Below, piece after piece: positions 62,801 through 64,000 of a stretch of 64,000 nt of DNA; the first letter of the stretch is position 1, and each line of letters opens with the position of its first letter. The stretch spans positions 20,637,863 through 20,701,862 of the forward strand of contig NC_089280.1 in NCBI RefSeq assembly GCF_963678975.1, written 5' to 3'. Under the pieces are notes generated by a model. It saw nothing but the letters and a program-made list of their open reading frames with translations, searched no databases and had not been told where the DNA came from. This DNA comes from Dysidea avara. Its lineage: Eukaryota > Porifera > Demospongiae > Dictyoceratida > Dysideidae. The position numbers were made by a program, and so were the translations under genes.

Positions 62801-64000
62801 CTATTTGAAAATTATTTGTGGACTTGTTTGTTAACTTTTTTGTAAAATAAAATTATTATGACTGGTGAACCCATACATACCGCATCAAAAAAAGAAATGG
62901 CACCACACGTCCCCAGCTACCGATACCATCTGAAAAGTGAAGTATCTATTGCACTTCATTGTCAGCTATGTTCAACCCATTACACAGCATTACAAATCAA
63001 GAACTGTTCGAAAAGCACCTCTACAATAAAAGTAGCCACTATGAAAATACGGACAATTTCCATTACGAAGGGAAGTCATCACGTGCTACCACCAAATCGA
63101 CACTTTTCGCTGTCAGCAAAGATGAATGGGACACAAAGGAGGACACTGGTAAGTCCATGAAGAATGCATTGTACGTACTGCAGTATGCCCAAAGGCACCT
63201 CTCGGGCTAAAGCGATGTCGAACAGTGAAAAGCTCAAGCCCACATCTTTAGCCATTATCAAGTTACGCTTGTCTGAAGGCATCAATCAGTCAGTCAGTTC
63301 TCAGTCAGTCAGTTGTTAGAAAATTCTGTTTAATAATTTTTTTTTAAATTTCATAGTAACTTGTTGAAAGCATTTCGGGTCAATCTGAGGCTTGTTTGGA
63401 CTTAGTTTTACCTGACCAATACTGCTTCATCATCGTCAGGGAAAATTGAGGCTGGTGTTTGGGAGATGATTTTTCATGGGCCACGCCTGTGGTCCTTGCT
63501 ATACAGTACTATCCTACTGTATGATAGTGCATTGCATGTGTACGTACTTATATGTCAAAGTTGAACTGTTTGTTTCTATTACAGATCTACCCATAGCATG
63601 TCTGATCTATCACTTGATAACATCATCACCACCAACCCAATGGTGCCAGTGTCACAGACAATACAGAACTGTCTCCTCCCTATAATCTGTCGCAAGTGTG
63701 CACACGTGAGTGGTAGTATAAGGTGAAACCACACCTATTCCAGACACGCTCAGGTATCCTAAGTAGAGTGATATTCTAAATATACCATTATCACTACAAG
63801 TGACAGGGTTCCAATATAGCAACTATTGAAGTAGTGCATTCTACTGTATTGTGTATACACAGGCTGGTTCTCTGTTAGTGGAACTGATCAAGTCCAACTA
63901 TCACCTTGAGGATCATTTCAAACACATTCAGGTATGTGGGCGTGCTACATTTAGTAACTTTCTAGCCTTTGTTAAGCTATTTGTAGAATTGTGTAAATTA
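35405..64000 (+). CDS. TUBGCP5: Gamma-tubulin complex component 5, 5' 20 exons (3' end beyond the window)
   Basis: Exons: 35405-35470, 35520-35572, 35649-35675, 35727-35832, 35885-35987, 36292-36368, 36652-36852, 37784-37923, 38762-38851, 48270-48369, 48485-48652, 53714-53762, 53835-53953, 54188-54268, 54323-54432, 57340-57454, 57506-57553, 57721-58010, 63585-63705, 63863-63931. Phases join throughout, giving about 711 codons against roughly 1024 in the human protein. Colinear matches with human GCP5 include KFVVHAQ (KFVIHS), DVHYSVLSLLLCLAESP (DAHYSILSLLLCLSDSP), NFDWTAYLME (DFDWGKYLME), QVVRETIW (QVIRETLW), LREFVDEVL, TYQAF, LKTVRPYLEILGNWI and LAGKSMEIAKDL. The product is a scaffold subunit of the gamma-tubulin ring complex that nucleates microtubules at centrosomes and spindle poles. 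The C-terminal GRIP2 domain is off the edge. No break is seen. Confidence 0.95.
36070..36150 (+). repeat. tRNA-derived SINE head in TUBGCP5 intron 5
   Basis: A-box-like GTGGCTACATTGGTTAGGTG and B-box-like GCAGCTCAAATCCTG are spaced as in a tRNA. No acceptor stem pairs. The following TTCAGTGCTAGACACTAAGG may be the SINE body. Confidence 0.5.
38045..38166. repeat. CA dinucleotide microsatellite in TUBGCP5 intron 8
   Basis: (CA)n of about 120 bp with CG and TG interruptions at both ends. It is preceded by three imperfect copies of a roughly 20-bp unit containing CATGTGGGCTACACAC (37950-38045). The Thr-His open frames here come from the repeat. Confidence 0.95.
38188..38671. mobile_element. hAT-type element with TATCGG repeats, 8-bp target duplication
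   Basis: Ends TAGTGATGCACCGATACC (38188) and GGTATCGTACATCACTA (to 38671) are inverted. Flanks TTGTATGT and CTGTATGT match at 7 of 8. Sub-terminal regions hold several CGGTATCGG units in both orientations, as is common for transposase binding sites of hAT elements. It is non-autonomous. Confidence 0.8.
38902..39083. mobile_element. Hairpin MITE, about 180 bp
   Basis: The left arm (GTACCGCCCAAATGCAACAT then TGTGAGCACTAATTGTGCAC) pairs with the right arm (GTGCACAATTAGTGCTCACA then ATGTTGCGTTCGGGTGGTAC). The loop is about 90 bp. Confidence 0.8.
39645..39960 (+). repeat. Tandem array containing ATAATGAGGTGGTCTT, six units
   Basis: Six copies of a core ATAATGAGGTGGTCTT with variable spacers (about 45-90 bp) containing GACATGGTCACT and GAGGTCATGAAG. 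Frame and spacing vary, so it is not coding. Confidence 0.75.
40304..40685 (-). other. Unrecognised charged open frames, possible TE relic
   Basis: Two adjacent minus-strand frames (40491-40685 and 40304-40507) are rich in Gln/Glu/Lys (for example RRQQEEEQRCEQCQ). They look like one longer frame broken by an indel. I do not recognise a family. They lie in a TE-rich intron and show no splice signals. Confidence 0.3.
40765..40837 (-). repeat. tRNA-like sequence (SINE head) in TUBGCP5 intron 9
   Basis: On the minus strand TTTGGTGTAGTGGTTAGTGC is a near-perfect A box. About 35 bases on, GCGAGTTTGATCCCGGC is B-box-like. The 73-base spacing is right for a tRNA, but the stems do not close. It is a decayed tRNA pseudogene or SINE. 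Confidence 0.55.
41202..41365 (+). repeat. Split direct repeat A1
   Basis: It begins GTGTATTTTCTGTCGGTTG and ends TAAGGCTAGTGGGGTAC. It contains two CACGTGA/TCACGTGA palindromes and TTTATAAGG, a TATA-like box that could start the element's transcript. It matches A2 at 46155-46318 over its whole length. Confidence 0.9.
41396..43432 (+). CDS. Retroelement Gag-like/zinc-knuckle and reverse transcriptase polyprotein
   Basis: The frame starts at ATG 41396 (MSLEADQFTRLMNAITATKD); the earlier open part lies in repeat A1. The first 200 residues are charged and helical, Gag-like. A CCHC knuckle CYTCGEYGHLARSC falls near residue 200. A Ser/Pro/Glu linker follows, then a DIRS-type reverse transcriptase with RLVLNLRYLNQYL, FKFDLKSGYHHLDI, VLPFGLSTACYAFTKLLRPL and the catalytic YLDDG (about residue 566). 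It ends early at TGA 43430: conserved text just after LMSMLS continues in another frame, so an indel near 43415 truncates this frame before RNase H. It copies the element RNA into DNA by priming that does not need an LTR integrase. Confidence 0.9.
   Translation: MSLEADQFTRLMNAITATKDGIEANFTAKLDKLQRKVEASQASTSQEVMAKMNKKAYHFKKKGNEAQFIFNSTVEDHIDAAKKTLGKMAPNSDADKAALEKATTELDQGKEAIRVRQKHIRIADRSDWGVVAEYEAGELADNSEDEKKLYKAKKERYSKKRRATLDNGPVRKRGKAEPANRPVDVQPRPPPLKTRPLGPCYTCGEYGHLARSCNKSQRPYPFMNKSYDVCHNGVRCPGSAIGPSVLSIEQGAIGDGLEQVLNSHLHGVDKAYRQEKPVNGASEYAPDEGALGVDNTKVGKPTGGQEVIPTKPGSPNKYPSQGKGVTCSSEAYSTSPEPDPYEIWDLEFSRSWEAEEQGVTIQQIVDVQGRLKECIGFWTEVLQAPATVLGWIQNGYKLPLMYAPAPFEQRNHASAFNHQKFVTDSVKELLANRCIKEVKEKPFVCSPLSVVTNQEGKCRLVLNLRYLNQYLRKDRFKYEDLRIAMLMLNKNDFLFKFDLKSGYHHLDIFEPHQSYLGFTWEWNSTQSYFVFTVLPFGLSTACYAFTKLLRPLVGYWRGQGLRVVLYLDDGIVAIEGLDKAIEASKKVKVDLASAGLIANEQKSQWEPEQRLIWLGFEINLHEGQLFIPQTKLTDTCELLKSLCHKQVIPARLLASMIGKIVSMSLALGPITRLMSMLS
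43450..44391 (+). CDS. Retroelement RNase H and C-terminal domain (separated by frameshift and stop)
   Basis: An open frame follows a TAG at 43447, a position where related elements have Trp. It begins CQQLALSAEAKSEMLFW. The RNase H core has VYSDASNTGYGGY (first Asp), STWRELRAVRMVLESF (catalytic Glu), RWFTDNQNVV and EWIPREENQIADYISR. Downstream is the DIRS/Ngaro-specific segment HTVDRFADGYNSQIPRFNSR followed by a WWCPPMFLIPRLLKH stretch. This should be one polyprotein with the upstream RT. In this copy a frameshift plus a nonsense codon divide them, so the copy is probably not autonomous. Confidence 0.85.
   Translation, partial: CQQLALSAEAKSEMLFWQNKMNLFNGQDLWPKPSAVRVVYSDASNTGYGGYTVEHGGQIANGQWSKEEAAQSSTWRELRAVRMVLESFESKLQNERVRWFTDNQNVVRIVLNGSKKPALQQEALAIFDTSVKERIHVEPEWIPREENQIADYISRIVDHDDWMLNPLVFGELNALWGPHTVDRFADGYNSQIPRFNSRYWCPDSEAIDTFTCNWGNENNWWCPPMFLIPRLLKHASICKASGTLIAPKWPSAPFWPLLFPNGTHPASFVVRIRELPRMEYLIMPGHSGSTLFKGVPNTMVLALRLNFQTSKDT
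44394..44954 (+). CDS. Retroelement open frame made of 13-residue tandem repeats
   Basis: The stop of the RNase H frame overlaps the start of this frame. It consists of about 13 copies of MTQEWSQSRGLLC (39 bp each, 44420-44940) and ends in MTQQLGPW. Units vary at few positions (E/K, S/L, R/G). The repeat length is a multiple of three and no unit carries a stop, so the frame survived expansion. It may instead be a non-coding minisatellite that happens to stay open. I know of no family match. Confidence 0.45.
   Translation: MVAAQRAVGMTPEWSQSRGLLRMTQEWSQSRGLLCMTQEWSQSRELLCMTQEWLQSRGLSCMTQEWSQSRGLLCMTQEWSQSRELLCMTQEWLQSRGLLCMTQEWSQSGGLLCMTQKWSQPRGLLCMTQEWSQSRGLLCMTQKWSQPRGLLCMTQEWSQSRGLLCMTQEWSQSRRQWGMTQQLGPW
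44992..46011 (+). CDS. Retroelement tyrosine recombinase
   Basis: 339 residues. The N-terminal SAM-like core-binding part has STVKKYLAAYKRWKSWAKRY and VGLYLQHLADT. The catalytic part keeps the family residues: Arg in GFLRFSEL (about residue 171), Lys region HSKGDQLRKG, His-x-x-Arg in LHSMRVGG (about 287), His/Trp in KRHGRWKS (about 309) and the nucleophile Tyr in DGYIED (about 321). All six positions of the RKHRHY set look intact. It would insert a circular cDNA at short homology without target-site duplication, which agrees with the absence of a clear duplication beside A1 and B2. It is closest in type to Ngaro/PAT recombinases. Confidence 0.92.
   Translation: MACHSVDIYSQGVWAAVKEVEDPELRELADKLPNTILHSRANSTVKKYLAAYKRWKSWAKRYGMPAIPAKEHHVGLYLQHLADTVGSKSAVEEACNSLAWVHSTAGLVSPSASPFVKAILEGLQRSLAKPVVKKAPMTVAMLQRMVEDAKMSGTLTDLRLTTACLLSFAGFLRFSELVNIRPCDISVYEEYIVLHIPHSKGDQLRKGEEVVIARCGSATCPVSKLEEYIRRTQISWRDQRFLFRPICKTKLGDRLRESGSISYTCLHRLFKNKLRNLGYDPKDFGLHSMRVGGATKAANAGVPDRLFKRHGRWKSENAKDGYIEDSLEHRLSVTKQLGL
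46061..46318 (+). repeat. Split direct repeats B1 and A2, overlapping
   Basis: B1 (46061-46157) begins GTTAACAGTTTGAAAAACAG and ends GGGAGGTG. A2 (46155-46318) starts with the last three bases (GTG) of B1. The overlap marks the junction through which a circular intermediate would be read. Confidence 0.9.
46319..46757 (+). repeat. Spacer and split direct repeat B2
   Basis: The 342-bp spacer has an A-run (46507-46518) and no conserved frame. B2 (46661-46757) repeats B1 nearly exactly, with one change at the very end (GTGT to GTGC). Confidence 0.88.
47317..48020 (+). mobile_element. Repeat family C, copy 2
   Basis: It is colinear with 27594-28350, with small indels, in TUBGCP5 intron 9. It starts AGTTGTAACACGGGCATGAGG and ends TGAGGTGTGAAAGTGTTACAT. 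It lies just outside the split hAT element. Confidence 0.75.
48270..54432 (+). CDS. TUBGCP5: TUBGCP5 exons 10-15: GRIP1 domain
   Basis: Exon 10 completes the WLL tryptophan codon split from exon 9 across the 9.4-kb intron. It reads LLVGVRSSFVYNY and STLQVTHLTP, matching the human LLSGVKKLFIF and IIVTHLTHSC. Exon 11 has LREFVDEVL and CQTYQAFAGCLHDYL. Exons 12-14 carry EFHSTLLGIEKNLVSN and CVCHLLDAIWRELLYYD. Exon 15 has TVRPYLEILGNWITSGILYD, the most conserved GRIP1 stretch seen here. This domain packs laterally against neighbouring GCPs in the ring. Confidence 0.92.
49260..50640. other. TUBGCP5 intron 11, left part; one hairpin-repeat fragment, no gene seen
   Basis: The stretch 50325-50410 (GGCAACCTCCCTTTTTTCAT onward) matches one arm of the hairpin at 19363-19617. 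Otherwise I recognise nothing. Confidence 0.4.
50660..51361 (-). pseudogene. Fibrinogen-related secreted protein, frameshifted
   Basis: ATG at 51361 opens a signal peptide (MKSQLVILLILVSSLLATNA), then a Cys-containing N-terminus and the start of a fibrinogen C-terminal domain (SKAPSAVYQMK, FTTADVYCDMDTSDGDG). At about 51090 the frame shifts. The domain continues as VIQRNIKDGVNTFNKTWEEY and EEGFGDLDGDKLWYGLKAL, then WELRIDFQFDN, to a stop at 50787. The expected calcium-site and cysteine text follows in two further frames (YENNNDERSD; GPWWNKSCSRLHPN at about 50710). At least three frame changes make it a pseudogene unless the assembly is faulty. Fibrinogen-domain proteins bind sugars and microbial surfaces in invertebrates. 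It is intronless and antisense inside TUBGCP5 intron 11, so a retrocopy is possible. Confidence 0.8.
51372..51492. repeat. MITE end with tandem TATTATAGAGGTTTCCTTAA units
   Basis: ACAGTGGAACCTCTCTATTC, then two tandem 42-bp units containing TTATTATAGAGGTTTCC. Such AGAGGTTTCC/GGAACCTCT motifs are typical ends of short mariner-like repeats. No partner end was found. Confidence 0.5.
51896..53030 (+). repeat. Repeat family R copy split by a Mutator-like element
   Basis: 51896-51964 (TTTTACAGCATTACAAATAA...) and 52786-53030 (ACACAAAGGAGGACAAAGGC...) are the two halves of one family R copy. They are separated by the foldback element at 51965-52776. Confidence 0.75.
51965..52776. mobile_element. 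Mutator-like foldback element with 9-bp target-site duplication
   Basis: The ends GGGAGCCTGTATTCCGCGGA and the complement are followed by roughly 300-bp near-perfect arms (AATCACGATGG / CCATCGTGATT; ACTTCTAGTTTTCTAGCGAT on the right). It is flanked by identical GAAAATTAC (51956-51964 and 52777-52785). Nine-base duplications with very long inverted arms are the Mutator hallmark. There is no transposase. Confidence 0.88.
53050..53645 (+). repeat. Repeat family R copy with retained reading frame
   Basis: Contains LQLCSAHYTALQ-type text (open 53033-53299), AGGTAAGTCCATGAAGCATG right after the open frame, a short CAGGCAGG run (53440), and the CAGTACTATCATATGTATGA end. Confidence 0.7.
54479..55000. 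other. TUBGCP5 intron 15, left part; nothing recognised
   Basis: No exon, repeat end or RNA is supported in this stretch. Confidence 0.35.
55150..57100 (-). mobile_element. Ty3/gypsy LTR-retrotransposon pol relic
   Basis: Minus-strand fragments follow pol order. These are a protease-RT linker with HLTPQERQYLEELLLAQHKV (about 56750), RT with PRYSALVLVRKKEGRLQVYV and PKWFTCLDLMRGYHQVKM (about 56400), a thumb region VKQFPKPQLVKEVWNFLGL (about 56010), RNase H ELFLWTGANGKGFGTVLEQE (about 55790), and an integrase C-terminal-like tail (about 55430-55200). Stops and indels separate them. The catalytic YxDD segment and the integrase core are missing or unreadable. I could not identify LTRs. Antisense in TUBGCP5 intron 15. 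The short plus-strand frames here are shadows. Confidence 0.8.
57340..63931 (+). CDS. TUBGCP5: TUBGCP5 exons 16-20: inter-domain region
   Basis: Exon 16 has THRMWSDKVEIRTSKTDNSK and PAFLAPVIEK; exon 17 TVLAGKSMEIAKDLVK. Exon 18 (290 nt) is a Ser/Thr-rich, low-conservation insertion. Exon 19 has SMSDLSLDNIITTNPMVPVS and a CRKCAH end. Exon 20 gives LLVELIKSNYHLEDHF, matching the human segment just before the GRIP2 domain. Intron 18 (5.6 kb) is dense with repeats. Confidence 0.85.
58136..58235 (-). repeat. SINE 3' fragment
   Basis: The reverse complement gives GACTAGGAGTCCTACAGA then TTTCAGCATTTGTGCTGTAA, the same 3' body as at 12452-12540. Confidence 0.6.
58262..58530. repeat. Hairpin unit of repeat family R, solo
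   Basis: Two arms (AGTAGTGAAGCAAGGGAATA... and ...TTGTTTCACTACTTTTGTTG) enclose CCCTAATCCCTAAACTTCGG. The same hairpin heads the copy at 19363 and lies beside the copy at 60733-60895. Confidence 0.65.
58546..58975. mobile_element. hAT-like element with TATCGGTATC repeats, diverged
   Basis: The ends GTGTTCCACCAATAATCAGA and TCTGGAACCCTAAT are weakly inverted. Sub-terminal CGATACCGATTAA and GTATCGGTATCAGATCA repeats resemble those in the element at 38188-38671. Confidence 0.45.
58980..59480 (+). repeat. Repeat family R copy
   Basis: Contains CCCGTTACACAGCGTTACAA, GACACAAAGGAGAACAAAAG and a TACCATGATCCCTAATACCA end. The first part is a 112-residue open frame. Confidence 0.65.
60118..60895 (-). 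repeat. Repeat family R copy with hairpin, reverse orientation
   Basis: The reverse complement follows the 19363-20640 copy, including the duplicated CAGCTGCGTTCAGCCTGTTA segment and the MAPELMFSSERA frame (60235-60663), but lacks the AGGC run. The hairpin occupies 60733-60895. Confidence 0.75.
60896..62009. other. TUBGCP5 intron 18, right-central part; one SINE fragment, otherwise nothing recognised
   Basis: The only annotated item is the SINE 3' fragment at 61690-61770 (TTTACAGCACAAATGGTAAA). No coding segment is supported. Confidence 0.4.
62010..62816. mobile_element. Foldback MITE family B copy interrupted by a hAT-type element
   Basis: AATTTTCAAATAGAGCAGGA (62018) mirrors the right end (TCTATTTGAAAATT, 62803-62816). 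The inner arms (CAATAAGAAGTGTTATATTC / ATATAACACTTCTTATTG) form a strong hairpin at 62600-62760. The left arm is cut at 62060 by a nested element. Confidence 0.75.
62061..62592. mobile_element. hAT-type element with perfect 8-bp target-site duplication, nested
   Basis: The ends AAGGCTCAAACGA and TCGTTTGAGCCTT are inverted. Both flanks read AAAAAGTA (62053-62060 and 62593-62600). The 532-bp interior has sub-terminal GCGAATATTCG/CGAATATTCGG palindromes and no transposase. Confidence 0.88.
62850..63530 (+). repeat. Repeat family R copy
   Basis: It starts ATTATGACTGGTGAACCCAT, carries GGACACAAAGGAGGACACTG followed by GTAAGTCC, and ends CAGTACTATCCTACTGTATG, 50 bases before TUBGCP5 exon 19. A frame opens with MTGEPIHTASKKEMAP. 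Confidence 0.75.

Overview
The window is animal nuclear DNA from an AT-rich, intron-rich genome crowded with transposons. Two spliced, divergently transcribed genes fill 15080 to 64000, and every intron junction I could place has GT/AG ends with matching phase. One is TUBGCP5, a gamma-tubulin ring complex subunit found in animals. The other encodes a tandem AAA+ ATPase that looks bacterial in sequence but is split into about 24 exons. No gene marks the phylum. Long TE-filled introns, tyrosine-recombinase retroelements and many hAT/MITE families fit a marine invertebrate; a sponge or cnidarian is my low-confidence guess.

Left part (1-15000): the reverse transcriptase of a non-LTR retrotransposon runs off the left edge on the minus strand. 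It is followed by a hAT-type MITE with a perfect 8-bp target duplication, a two-exon gene for a small secreted cysteine-repeat protein (3196-3817, minus), a decayed LINE 3' end, several MITEs, and a broken second copy of the cysteine-repeat gene (12027-12345). The rest is intergenic sequence in which I see no gene.

Middle (15080-35248, minus): the tandem AAA+ ATPase gene. It has an N-terminal helical region, a coiled-coil linker, a second N-type domain, and two AAA+ modules, each with Walker A and Walker B. One exon carries a 2-bp excess at a CA run that breaks the frame. The introns hold foldback elements, an E2F-like MITE nested inside a larger element, and large microsatellites.

Right part (35405-64000, plus): TUBGCP5, of which 20 exons (about 711 codons) lie in the window; its 3' end is beyond the edge. 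The two genes share a 156-bp bidirectional promoter containing an 18-bp tandem repeat. TUBGCP5 intron 9 (9.4 kb) contains a hAT-type element that was itself invaded by a Ngaro/PAT-like tyrosine-recombinase retrotransposon with split direct repeats. Other introns hold a minus-strand fibrinogen-domain pseudogene, a Ty3/gypsy relic, a Mutator-like foldback element, and many copies of a roughly 1-kb repeat family that keeps a shared reading frame.

An 18-bp near-palindrome, GACTGYTCTATTAGAGTA, recurs about fifteen times across the whole window.
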